Shown: in pieces, positions 25,736 through 32,402 of the stretch
Layout of the letters: every line of letters begins with the position of its first letter
How positions within the stretch are numbered: the first letter of the stretch is position 1
Assembly: GCA_016791005.1 (NCBI GenBank)
Contig: JAEUNY010000136.1
Coordinates: 1-32,402 of the forward strand
Length of the DNA: 32,402 nt
Direction of reading: 5' to 3'
Source of the DNA: Zoogloeaceae bacterium
GTDB taxonomy: Bacteria; Pseudomonadota; Gammaproteobacteria; Burkholderiales; Rhodocyclaceae
Translations under genes and position numbers: made by a program
The notes under the pieces: model-generated
Seen by the model: the letters and a program-made list of their open reading frames with translations, nothing else
What the model was told of the DNA's origin: nothing
Database searches by the model: none

Positions 25736-26614
25736 ATGATTACCGGATCCATTGTCGCGATCGTCACTCCCATGCATGAGGACGGCAGCCTCGACCTGGA
25801 GAGCCTACGCCGCCTCATCGACATTCACATCGCTGAAGGGACCGACGGCATCGTGGTCGTCGGGACCACCGGAGAGTCGCCCACGGTGGATGTGGAGGAG
25901 CATTGCGAACTCATTCGGGTGGCGGTGGGTCACGCCGCCGGGCGAATTCCGGTAATTGCCGGTACGGGCGCCAATTCCACGCGAGAGGCCATAGAGCTGA
26001 CGCGCTTCGCCCGCAAAGCGGGGGCGGCGGCGGGGCTGTCGGTGGTGCCCTATTACAACCGGCCTACCCAGGAAGGCCTGTATCGGCATTTCCGGGAGAT
26101 CGCCGAAGCAGAAGATCTGCCGCTGATTCTCTACAACGTCCCAGGGCGGACCGTGGCGGATCTGAGCAACGACACCGCGCTGCGTCTTGCGCAGGTCCCC
26201 GGGGTCATCGGCCTCAAGGACGCCACCGGGAGCCTGGATCGGGCCTGTGATCTCGTCGCCCGCGCACCGAAGGGCTTCGCGCTTTACAGTGGCGACGACA
26301 TGACCGCCATGGCCTTCATCCTCCTCGGGGGTCACGGCACCATCTCGGTCACGGCCAACGTCACGCCGAAGGCCATGCACGACATGTGTGCCGCGGCCCT
26401 CGCCGGCAACGCCCTCGTCGCTCGGGAAATCAATGCCGGCCTGGTGGGGCTCCACCGGGATCTCTTCTGCGAGGCCAATCCCATTCCGGTGAAGTGGGCC
26501 GTCGCCAAGCTGGGATGGATTCCCGAAGGCATCCGGCTGCCCCTCACGCCGCTTTCGGGCGCTGCCCAGGAACGGGTCCTGGGCGCCATGAAGCAGGCCG
26601 GCCTCAACGTTTGA
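25736..26614 (+). CDS. dapA: 4-hydroxy-tetrahydrodipicolinate synthase
   Basis: A 292-residue protein, exactly the E. coli DapA length when started at ATG 25736. Key residues fall at the textbook numbers: Thr44 and Thr45 ([10 protein letters not shown]), Tyr133 (ILYNVPGRT) and the Schiff-base Lys161 (VIGLKDATG). It condenses pyruvate with aspartate semialdehyde in the first step of the lysine/diaminopimelate pathway, which feeds peptidoglycan. The lysine-inhibited enterobacterial type is likely but not certain. The bamC gene follows after 11 bases, an arrangement also seen in E. coli (dapA-nlpB). The ribosome site is weak. Confidence 0.98.
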   Translation: MITGSIVAIVTPMHEDGSLDLESLRRLIDIHIAEGTDGIVVVGTTGESPTVDVEEHCELIRVAVGHAAGRIPVIAGTGANSTREAIELTRFARKAGAAAGLSVVPYYNRPTQEGLYRHFREIAEAEDLPLILYNVPGRTVADLSNDTALRLAQVPGVIGLKDATGSLDRACDLVARAPKGFALYSGDDMTAMAFILLGGHGTISVTANVTPKAMHDMCAAALAGNALVAREINAGLVGLHRDLFCEANPIPVKWAVAKLGWIPEGIRLPLTPLSGAAQERVLGAMKQAGLNV

Positions 26615-26625
26615 ACGGATTCACA

Positions 26626-27777
26626 ATGACCATGAAGTCCCGCGGTACCCTCACCGCCCTGGCGTGTGCGACCCTGGCGGTTGGCCTGAACGGCTGCTCC
26701 ACCTCGCTGCTCGAATCCCAGAAGATCGACTACAAGAGCGCTTCCAAGCGGGAACAAAACCCCTTGGAGATCCCGCCGGACCTCACGGTCCCCACTCGGG
26801 ATGAACGCTACATCGTGCCGGACGTCGCACCCCGGGGGACGGCGACCTTCTCCGCCTACAACACCGACCGCACCCAACCTCAGCCCACCAGCACCGAGGT
26901 CCTGCCTGCCGCGGACAAGATGCACATCGAGCGGTCCGGCAGCCAGCGCTGGCTGGTCGTCGATGCTACGACCGCGGACAAGCTGTGGCCGGAGATCAAG
27001 GAGTTCTGGCTGGAATCCGGGTTCATCCTCGCCCTCGACCGTCCCGATCTTGGGGTGATGGAAACCGACTGGGCCGAGAATCGGGCCAAGATTCCCCAGG
27101 ACATCATCCGCAACACCATTGGCAAGGTGATCGACAGCCTTTACTCGACGCCCGAGCGGGACAAGTTCCGCACCCGCCTCGAGGCCGGGCGGGCCACGGG
27201 TTCGGTGGAGATCTACGTGTCGCACCGAGGGATGGTGGAGATCTACCCGAACGAAGCCAAGGACCAGACTATTTGGCAACCCAGGCCAGCTGACCCGGAG
27301 TTGGAGGCAGAGATGCTCCGGCGTTTGATGGTGCGGCTCGGTGCTCAGGAAGAACGGGCCAAGCAGATGGTGGCCAAGGCCGCCCCGGCGCAGGATCGGG
27401 CGAAAATGGCTCAGTCGGTGGATGGCCGGGTCGCGCTGGGTGTGACCGAATCGTTTGACCGGACTTGGCGGCGGGTCGGCTTGGCCTTGGACCGCGTTGG
27501 CTTCGCCGTGGAGGACCGTGATCGGGCGAAGGGGATCTACTATGTCCGTTACATTGATCCGGACAAGGACAACCAGAGCAAGAAGAGCGATGGCATCCTT
27601 TCCAAGCTCGCGTTCTGGCGCGACGATGCGAAGTTCGAAAGTTCCGACACTTATCGCATTTACGTGAAGGGCGACGGCGACGCGTCCACCGTGACCGTGT
27701 TGAGCAAGGAAGGCGGCGAGGACCGTTCGAACACCGCCAGGAAGATTCTGCAGTTGTTGCAGGACCAGCTGAAATAG
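26626..27777 (+). CDS. bamC: Outer membrane assembly lipoprotein BamC
   Basis: A 383-residue lipoprotein. The signal peptide ends in LNGC with Cys24 as the lipidation site (Cys22 if the second Met is used). The unstructured N-terminal segment DYKSASKREQNPLEIPPDLT is the BamC lasso that binds BamD. Two helix-grip domains follow (SQRWLVVDATTADKLWPEIK and VTESFDRTWRRVGLALDRVG), joined by a linker. BamC is the accessory part of the BAM complex that inserts beta-barrel proteins into the outer membrane. Its place directly after dapA is the conserved one. A strong hairpin terminator lies about 50 bases beyond the stop. Confidence 0.95.
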   Translation: MTMKSRGTLTALACATLAVGLNGCSTSLLESQKIDYKSASKREQNPLEIPPDLTVPTRDERYIVPDVAPRGTATFSAYNTDRTQPQPTSTEVLPAADKMHIERSGSQRWLVVDATTADKLWPEIKEFWLESGFILALDRPDLGVMETDWAENRAKIPQDIIRNTIGKVIDSLYSTPERDKFRTRLEAGRATGSVEIYVSHRGMVEIYPNEAKDQTIWQPRPADPELEAEMLRRLMVRLGAQEERAKQMVAKAAPAQDRAKMAQSVDGRVALGVTESFDRTWRRVGLALDRVGFAVEDRDRAKGIYYVRYIDPDKDNQSKKSDGILSKLAFWRDDAKFESSDTYRIYVKGDGDASTVTVLSKEGGEDRSNTARKILQLLQDQLK

Positions 27778-27789
27778 GGACGACGGTTG

Positions 27790-27809
27790 GGATCGCCGCC
27801 CGGCGATCC
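27790..27809. repeat. Short inverted repeat after bamC
   Basis: GGATCGCCG (27790-27798) and CGGCGATCC (27801-27809) are perfect 9-base arms with a 2-base centre, lying 12 bases after the bamC stop and just before the main terminator. There is no T run after it. It may add 3'-end stability or bind a protein. Confidence 0.4.
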
Positions 27810-27825
27810 GCGCTGGGCCAGAATG

Positions 27826-27853
27826 AAAAAAGCCGGCTTGCGCCGGCTTTTTC
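27826..27853. terminator. Bidirectional terminator between bamC and the lipoprotein gene
   Basis: A run of A, then GCCGGC (27832-27837), a TTGC loop, GCCGGC (27842-27847) and TTTTTC form a textbook intrinsic terminator that reads equally well on both strands. It ends both the rightward bamC transcript and the leftward lipoprotein transcript. Confidence 0.9.
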
Positions 27854-27867
27854 TTTGCTCGGGACGA

Positions 27868-28101
27868 TTACTTCGCCGGAGCGGCTTCCGCGGGCTTGGC
27901 GGCTTCGGCCGGAGCGGCAGCAGGAGCGGCCGGTGCAGCGGGGGCTTCCGCAGGCTTGGCGGCTTCAGCGGGAGCCGGGGCCGGCGCTGCAGCAGGAGCC
28001 GGAGCGGGGGCAGGAGCAGGAGCAGGTGCCGGCTCTTCCTTTTTGCCACAAGCGGAAACGGCGAGGGCCACGAGCGCAGCGACGAGGAGCGATTGTTTCA
28101 T
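27868..28101 (-). CDS. Small Ala/Pro-rich lipoprotein
   Basis: A 77-residue protein with a lipoprotein signal (MKQSLLVAALVALAVSAC, lipobox VSAC, Cys18) and a short polar GKKEEP. About 50 residues of Ala/Pro/Glu/Lys low-complexity sequence follow, including (AP) runs and two copies of AEAAKPAEA. Such tails are extended and rod-like and probably span part of the periplasm or contact peptidoglycan. AAGGGA precedes the ATG. The DNA is repetitive, so length may vary between strains by slippage. No enzymatic domain is present and the function is unknown. A bidirectional terminator closes the gene. Confidence 0.75.
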   Translation of the reverse strand: MKQSLLVAALVALAVSACGKKEEPAPAPAPAPAPAPAAAPAPAPAEAAKPAEAPAAPAAPAAAPAEAAKPAEAAPAK

Positions 28102-28136
28102 TTTTTGTTCCCTTAAAGCGATCGAAGAGAAATGGT

Positions 28137-28149
28137 CAGTGATTCACTG
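28137..28149. repeat. Palindrome in the lipoprotein leader, flanked by direct repeats
   Basis: CAGTGATTCACTG is a perfect inverted repeat with one central base. Direct copies of AGCGATCGA stand on each side, at 28117-28125 and 28153-28161. The group lies between the possible lipoprotein promoter and its start codon, so it may be a regulator site or a leader structure. Confidence 0.35.
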
Positions 28150-28182
28150 TTGAGCGATCGAGGCGAACCTCCATCTGCGAAA

Positions 28183-28213
28183 ATGATAACACGCAGTTTT
28201 TTTTATTGGCCAA
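28183..28213 (-). promoter_or_regulatory. Possible promoter of the Ala/Pro-rich lipoprotein
   Basis: On the minus strand, TGT followed by TATCAT (28188-28183) is an extended -10. TTGGCC (28213-28208) is 19 bases upstream with an A-rich spacer. The spacing is long, but the extended -10 compensates. The start would be near 28176, giving a leader of about 75 bases. Confidence 0.4.
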
Positions 28214-28220
28214 GGATTGT

Positions 28221-28242
28221 TGCGTTGCCGCAACGCATTTTT
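28221..28242 (+). terminator. Terminator-like hairpin on the plus strand without an upstream gene
   Basis: TGCGTTG (28221-28227), a CCG loop and CAACGCA (28231-28237) are followed by TTTTT. It reads as an intrinsic terminator only for rightward transcription, yet no annotated rightward gene ends here; bamC stops at 27777 before its own terminator. It may end a small RNA or an antisense transcript. Confidence 0.4.
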
Positions 28243-28437
28243 GTCGAATTGAGGATTTTTCAAATTCGTAGAAATTTTCCACAATTTTCATAAGTTAATT
28301 CTTTTTTTCAATGGTTTGTGTTGGTTTTTCCGATTTCATGGAAATCGACTCTTGAATGCCTGGATTCAAGACTAAGTGGCCGGTTTTTGTTTCAAAGTAT
28401 TTTTTATCTAGTAATCAATTTTTCTGGATCCAGCGAT
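28243..28437. other. AT-rich intergenic region with tandem inverted repeats
   Basis: This spacer downstream of dnaE2 is strikingly AT-rich for this window and has no credible ORF. It holds CGATTTC/GAAATCG (28331-28347), CTTGAAT/ATTCAAG (28351-28370) and the palindrome CTGGATCCAG (28424-28433). None is followed by a T run in the dnaE2 direction, so they are not obvious terminators. Confidence 0.45.
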
Positions 28438-31400
28438 CTAATGAAAATCTCGACTGATCACCGACAGTTGGCCCAGCCAGGGACTCAAATCCACCAGGCG
28501 CTTGGCCAGAAGATGAACGACGCGTCCTTCCCGCTGGATTTGGCCATACACCCCCAGGAGCCGGCTGCCCAGGATTTCCCGCCGCTGGCGATCCGCGAGG
28601 CTGGCATAGACCACGATATTGCTCATCCCGGTTTCGTCCTCCAGGGTGATGAAAATGACGCCGCTGGCGGTGCCGGGGCGCTGGCGGTTGGTCACGATGC
28701 CTGCGGCCCGGGCCAGGGCCTGATGGGGGCGGGTTGCCAGATCCTGGGCGCTCAGGAAGCGCCGGGCCTGGAGTTGGGGGCGTAGCAGGGCCATCGGGTG
28801 GCGGCGTAGGCTGAGGCCCAGGGCGGCGTAGTCCGCCACCAGTTCCTCACCCTCCCGGGGCGGGGGGAGGTGCACCGCGGTTTCCGGCGCGGGGGCGCCA
28901 TCGAAGAGATCGCCCTGGACTTGGATCGCGGCGGTTTCCCAGGCCGCCTGGCGCCGATGGCCGGCGAGGGAGGCGAGGGCGTCGGCGGCCGCCAGGAGAT
29001 CGAGATCCCGCCGTTGGAGTCCCGCCCGAAAGGCCAGATCGGTGACGTCCCGAAAAGGGGCGGCGGCCCGGGCAGCCACGATGCGTCGCGCGGCGGCTTC
29101 CGCAAGGCCCTTGATCTCGTGCAGGCCCAGACGCACGGTCCGCCGGGGCTCGCCTTCCGGCAGACTTTCCCAGTCACTGGCGGTTACGTCCGGGGGGAGC
29201 ACGGCCACGCCGTGGCGGCGGGCATCCTGGACCAACTGGCTGGGGCGGTAGAAACCCATCGGCTGGCTGTTGAGCAGGCCGCACAGAAAGGCGGCGGGCT
29301 CGTGGCACTTCAGCCATGCGGAACTGTAGGCCAGGAGGGCGAAGCTGGCGGCGTGGGATTCAGGAAAGCCATATTCGCCGAAGCCCTCGATCTGGCGGCA
29401 CAGGGCTTCGGCGAAGGCCGGGTCGTGCTCCCGGTCCGCCATGCCCTGGCGCAGTTTTTCCTGGAAGCGGGCGATGTGTCCCTTCTGGCGCCAGGAGGCC
29501 ATGGCCCGCCGCAACTGGTCGGCTTCGCCCGGGGTGAAGCCCGCCGCCGCTACGGCCAGGGCCATGACCTGCTCCTGGAAGATGGGCACGCCCTCCGTGC
29601 GGGCGAGCACGGCGCGGATCTCCTGGGGCATGCGGGCCATCTCCCGCTGGGCGGCGGCTGGGTCGGCGCGGCGGGCGAGGTAGGGATGGACCATGTCCCC
29701 CTGGATCGGCCCAGGCCGCACGATGGCCACCTGCACCACCAGGTCGTAGAACTGGCGGGGCTTCAGGCGGGGCAGCATGGCCATCTGAGCGCGGGATTCC
29801 ACTTGGAAGACGCCGATCGAATCCGCCTGGCACAGCATCTCGAAGGTGGCGGCGTCCTTGGCCGGGATGTCTGCGAGGCGGAAGGGGCGGCCCAGACGCT
29901 GGCTCACCAGTTCGAGGCTGCGGCGCACCGCCGTGAGCATGCCCAGGGCCAGCACGTCCACCTTGAGGAGCCCCAGGGACTCCAGGTCCTCCTTGTCCCA
30001 TTGGATGACCGAGCGGTCGGCCATGGCCGCGTTTTCGATGGGGACCAGGCGGGCCAGGGGCCCCCGGGAGATGATGAAGCCCCCCACATGCTGGGAGAGG
30101 TGGCGAGGAAAGCCGATGAGGGCTCCGGTCAGGGCGATCCACTTCGCCACCCGGGGGCTGGCCGGATCCAGGCCGATGGCCGCCAAGCGGGCGGGCAACT
30201 GGTCCCGCTTGTCCCACCAGGCCAGGGACTTGGCCAGGGCGTCGATCTCGGCCCGGCCGAAACCCAGGGCGCGGCCCACGTCCCGTAGTGCGCCCCGGGT
30301 GCGGTAGCGGATCACCGTGGCGGCCAGAGCCGCCCGCTCCCGGCCGTAGCGGGTGTAGATGTACTGGATGACGGTTTCTCGCCGCTCGTGCTCGAAATCC
30401 ACGTCGATGTCTGGCGGCTCGTTGCGCTCCCGGGAGATGAAGCGCTCGAAGAGCAGGCAGGCCCGGGTGGGATCCACCTCGGTGATCCCCAGGGCGTAGC
30501 ACACCGTGGAATTGGCCGCCGAGCCCCGCCCCTGGCACAGGATGCCCTCGCGCCGGGCGAAGCAGACGATGTCATAGACCGTGAGGAAGAAGGGCTCGTA
30601 GGCCAGCTCGGCGATGAGGCTCAGTTCCTTTTCGACGTCCGCCAGCACTTTTCGGGGTGGGCCGGCCGGGTAACGCCGGGCCAGGCCGGCCTCGGTCTCC
30701 TGGCGTAGGTAGGAAGCGGGGGTATGTCCCGGGGGGACGATCTCCTGGGGGTATTCGTAGCGCAGGGTGTCGAGGGCAAAGTCGCACCGGGCGGCGATGC
30801 GGACGGACTCCTGCAGGAGCTCCGGGGGGTAGAGGCGGGCCAGCCGGAGGGGGTGGCGGAGATGGCGTTCGCCGTTGGGGAACAGGGTCCGGCCGGCTTC
30901 GAACACCGTGGTGTTTCCCCGCAGGGCGGTCAGCGTGTCCTGGAGGGGGCGGCGGGCGCGCTGGTGCATGTGCACGTCGCCGGTGGCCACCATGGGCAGA
31001 CCAGTTTGATTCGCCAGATCCCGCAGCCGGGCCAGCCGGCCGGCGTCGTCGGGCCCGTTGTGGAGTTCCACGGCCAGCCAGGCCCGGCCGGGAAAACGCT
31101 CGGCCAGCCAGCGTCCCTCCTCCCCGCAGGCTGCCTCGCCGGGGACCCACAAGACCAGGCAATCCGGCACCGCGCCGCCGGGGGAGATCGCCTCCAGGTC
31201 GCCCCGGAGCAGCCGGTAGTGGCCCTTCTCGGAGCGTCGTCGGCCCAGGGTGATGAGGGCGGAGAGGTTGCCGTAGCCGGCCCGGTTCTGGGCCAGGAGG
31301 ACGAGTTCGAGGCCGCAGGCCAGGCGCAACTCGGCTCCCAGGATCAGCCGGAAGGCGAAGGGTTCGCCGGCTTCTCGGGCGGCATTCCGCAGCTCCCGCC

Positions 31401-31599
31401 ACGCCTCGAAAGCCCGCACTGCGCCGGCCAGGGAGCATTCGTCGGTGAGCGCCAAGGCGGCATAGCCGAGGGCGTGGGCGTGGGCCACCAGCTCTTCCGG
31501 GTGGGACGCTCCCCGCAGAAAGCTGTAGTTGGAGACGCAGTGCAGTTCGGCGTAGGCCGGCCGCCGGGGGGATCTGGCCGCTTCAGGCGAAATAGCCAT
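28438..31599 (-). CDS. dnaE2: Error-prone DNA polymerase DnaE2 (ImuC)
   Basis: A 1053-residue C-family polymerase from ATG 31599; the open frame upstream of that overlaps imuB and is not conserved. The N-terminal PHP domain begins AELHCVSNYSFLRGASHPEE. The palm domain has the catalytic PDIDVDFEHERRE (Asp397, Asp399) preceded by CQGRGSAANSTVCYALGIT. The C-terminal OB fold includes VIFITLEDETGMSNIVVY. DnaE2 performs damage-induced mutagenic translesion synthesis together with ImuA and ImuB, and is usually under LexA control. It overlaps imuB by 17 bases. The replicative DnaE is excluded by the imuB context, the length (about 1160 for DnaE) and the lack of a C-terminal tau-binding extension. Confidence 0.95.
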   Translation of the reverse strand: MAISPEAARSPRRPAYAELHCVSNYSFLRGASHPEELVAHAHALGYAALALTDECSLAGAVRAFEAWRELRNAAREAGEPFAFRLILGAELRLACGLELVLLAQNRAGYGNLSALITLGRRRSEKGHYRLLRGDLEAISPGGAVPDCLVLWVPGEAACGEEGRWLAERFPGRAWLAVELHNGPDDAGRLARLRDLANQTGLPMVATGDVHMHQRARRPLQDTLTALRGNTTVFEAGRTLFPNGERHLRHPLRLARLYPPELLQESVRIAARCDFALDTLRYEYPQEIVPPGHTPASYLRQETEAGLARRYPAGPPRKVLADVEKELSLIAELAYEPFFLTVYDIVCFARREGILCQGRGSAANSTVCYALGITEVDPTRACLLFERFISRERNEPPDIDVDFEHERRETVIQYIYTRYGRERAALAATVIRYRTRGALRDVGRALGFGRAEIDALAKSLAWWDKRDQLPARLAAIGLDPASPRVAKWIALTGALIGFPRHLSQHVGGFIISRGPLARLVPIENAAMADRSVIQWDKEDLESLGLLKVDVLALGMLTAVRRSLELVSQRLGRPFRLADIPAKDAATFEMLCQADSIGVFQVESRAQMAMLPRLKPRQFYDLVVQVAIVRPGPIQGDMVHPYLARRADPAAAQREMARMPQEIRAVLARTEGVPIFQEQVMALAVAAAGFTPGEADQLRRAMASWRQKGHIARFQEKLRQGMADREHDPAFAEALCRQIEGFGEYGFPESHAASFALLAYSSAWLKCHEPAAFLCGLLNSQPMGFYRPSQLVQDARRHGVAVLPPDVTASDWESLPEGEPRRTVRLGLHEIKGLAEAAARRIVAARAAAPFRDVTDLAFRAGLQRRDLDLLAAADALASLAGHRRQAAWETAAIQVQGDLFDGAPAPETAVHLPPPREGEELVADYAALGLSLRRHPMALLRPQLQARRFLSAQDLATRPHQALARAAGIVTNRQRPGTASGVIFITLEDETGMSNIVVYASLADRQRREILGSRLLGVYGQIQREGRVVHLLAKRLVDLSPWLGQLSVISRDFH

Positions 31600-32402
31600 G
31601 GAGCCACCATCCGTGCCGGTCCTGGAAGATCCACAGCCATTCGCCGGCCTCCGAGAGGGCCACGAAATAATCGCGGCGCTGGTCTCCGGGGCCTTCGCCC
31701 CCATCCCACCAGCCGCTTTCGATGCGCTCAGAACGGGTGAGCAGGCGCAGGCGGCCGTGGCGCCAGGGCTGGCCGCGCCGCTCCTCCAGGGCCTCCGGCG
31801 CGGGGAGCAGGCCCAAGGGGCGGGGACCGACGGGGACGAGGGGAGATTCCCCGGGCAGGCGCGTTGGGCGGGTGGCGCACTCCGGGCGATGGTCGGCCAC
31901 CGCCGCCAGGCCATGTACTGCTTCCTGGCCGAGGCGGGCGCGCAGACGCTCCATCACCGGAGCAATGGCCTCGGCGGTGCTGTCGCCGAACAGCCCACCG
32001 CTGCGGCCCGGGAGGGGCTCGGGGGTGTCGGCATCCAGGCGCAGCTCCGTGACCGGGGCGGCCAGGTTGAGCCGCTCCAGCCGCTCCCGCAGGACGCGCA
32101 CCAGCCGGTCCGGATCCCGGGTGGGGGTGGCGAAGGCCAGGGGCAGTTCGCTGGCGGGGGTGTCATCCTGGACCAGGATCAGGCGACAGGCGCGGATGCC
32201 GGAGGCGTGGGCCGCCAGCCAGCCCCCCAGGGCCAGGAGCAGGCGGCGGGCGGCGAAGAGGAGGTGCTCCGCCCGCTCGACCTTGGCCGGCAACTCCAGG
32301 CGCTGACTGAAGGCTTGGGGGAAGGAGAAAGGCGGGCGGGGGTCCGGCACCTGGCCCAGGGCTCGGGCCAGCTGCTCGGGCAGGCCGGGGCCGAAGCGGC
32401 GG
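31583..32402 (-). CDS. imuB: ImuB, inactive Y-family polymerase subunit (C-terminal part)
   Basis: The frame is open from the right edge to the stop at 31583 and codes for about 273 residues; the N-terminal palm lies outside the window. Visible parts are RRFGPGLPEQLARALGQ, the little-finger-like region LELPAKVERAEHLLFAARRL, and the C-terminal domain that ends DYFVALSEAGEWLWIFQDR and HGWWLHGYFA, a typical ImuB terminus. ImuB lacks catalytic residues and links DnaE2 and ImuA to the beta clamp during SOS mutagenesis. A GTG at 32350 is internal, not the start. The usual imuA-imuB-dnaE2 order predicts imuA further right. Confidence 0.9.
   Translation of the reverse strand, partial: RRFGPGLPEQLARALGQVPDPRPPFSFPQAFSQRLELPAKVERAEHLLFAARRLLLALGGWLAAHASGIRACRLILVQDDTPASELPLAFATPTRDPDRLVRVLRERLERLNLAAPVTELRLDADTPEPLPGRSGGLFGDSTAEAIAPVMERLRARLGQEAVHGLAAVADHRPECATRPTRLPGESPLVPVGPRPLGLLPAPEALEERRGQPWRHGRLRLLTRSERIESGWWDGGEGPGDQRRDYFVALSEAGEWLWIFQDRHGWWLHGYFA

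Noticed and set aside
27880-28040. Repetitive DNA as a CRISPR-like array
   Set aside because: The repeats are short Ala/Pro codon runs inside one lipoprotein gene, with no regular spacers or cas genes.
28870-30288. A 472-codon plus-strand frame antisense to dnaE2
   Set aside because: The DnaE2 frame carries full polymerase motifs. The opposite frame has no recognisable domain and is a codon-bias shadow.
31583-31914. A longer N-terminus for DnaE2 upstream of 31599
   Set aside because: The extension would lie entirely within imuB in another frame, is Arg/Pro-rich, and PHP-domain similarity starts soon after Met 31599.

Overview
This is a GC-rich chromosomal window. Gene content and synteny suggest a flagellated betaproteobacterium, probably of the Rhodocyclales or a close relative. 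The supporting points are the surE-pcm-nlpD-rpoS cluster, the dapA-bamC pair, the fliC-flaG-fliD-fliS-fliT-fliK order, and imuB-dnaE2. The taxon is an inference, because there is no rRNA or other marker gene in the window.

Layout. (1) 1-1.9 kb is a sparse, accessory-looking stretch: the start of a secreted thermonuclease-like gene, a small secreted protein, a small HTH regulator with an inverted repeat upstream, a possible membrane mini-protein, and an ORF with no proper start codon. (2) 1.9-8.2 kb is a leftward flagellar block: fliC (with a sigma-28 promoter), flaG, fliD, fliS, fliT, fliK, a stand-alone FlhB C-terminal-domain protein and a ycgR-type PilZ brake. (3) 8.5-10.7 kb holds the divergent selU/selD pair, which supports selenouridine modification of tRNA. 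(4) 10.7-15.2 kb runs rightward: an AIM24/TIGR00266 protein, a membrane M48 peptidase and a LonC-like ATP-dependent protease. An adenine deaminase-like gene converges on it with a 4-bp overlap. (5) 16.4-19.7 kb is surE-pcm-nlpD-rpoS, tightly packed. (6) 19.7-24.6 kb runs leftward: moxR, a DUF58 protein, tgpA and mltB, with overlapping or nearly touching genes. (7) 24.7-27.8 kb runs rightward: an HDAC-like deacylase, dapA and bamC, closed by strong hairpin terminators. (8) 27.9-32.4 kb runs leftward: a tiny Ala/Pro-rich lipoprotein, an AT-rich structured intergenic region, dnaE2 and the 3' part of imuB (cut by the window edge).

Functional themes are motility and c-di-GMP braking, selenium metabolism, protein quality control, stationary-phase control (RpoS) with NlpD-dependent envelope remodelling, peptidoglycan/transglutaminase functions, lysine and cell-wall precursor synthesis with outer-membrane assembly, and damage-inducible mutagenic repair.

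I see no clear new defence or mobile system. The least explained parts are the 0.5-1.9 kb stretch, three adjacent inverted repeats between selU and fliC, a perfect palindrome between selU and selD, the coupling of mltB to tgpA, and the structured AT-rich spacer at 28.1-28.4 kb. I saw no rRNA, tRNA, insertion sequence or CRISPR array.
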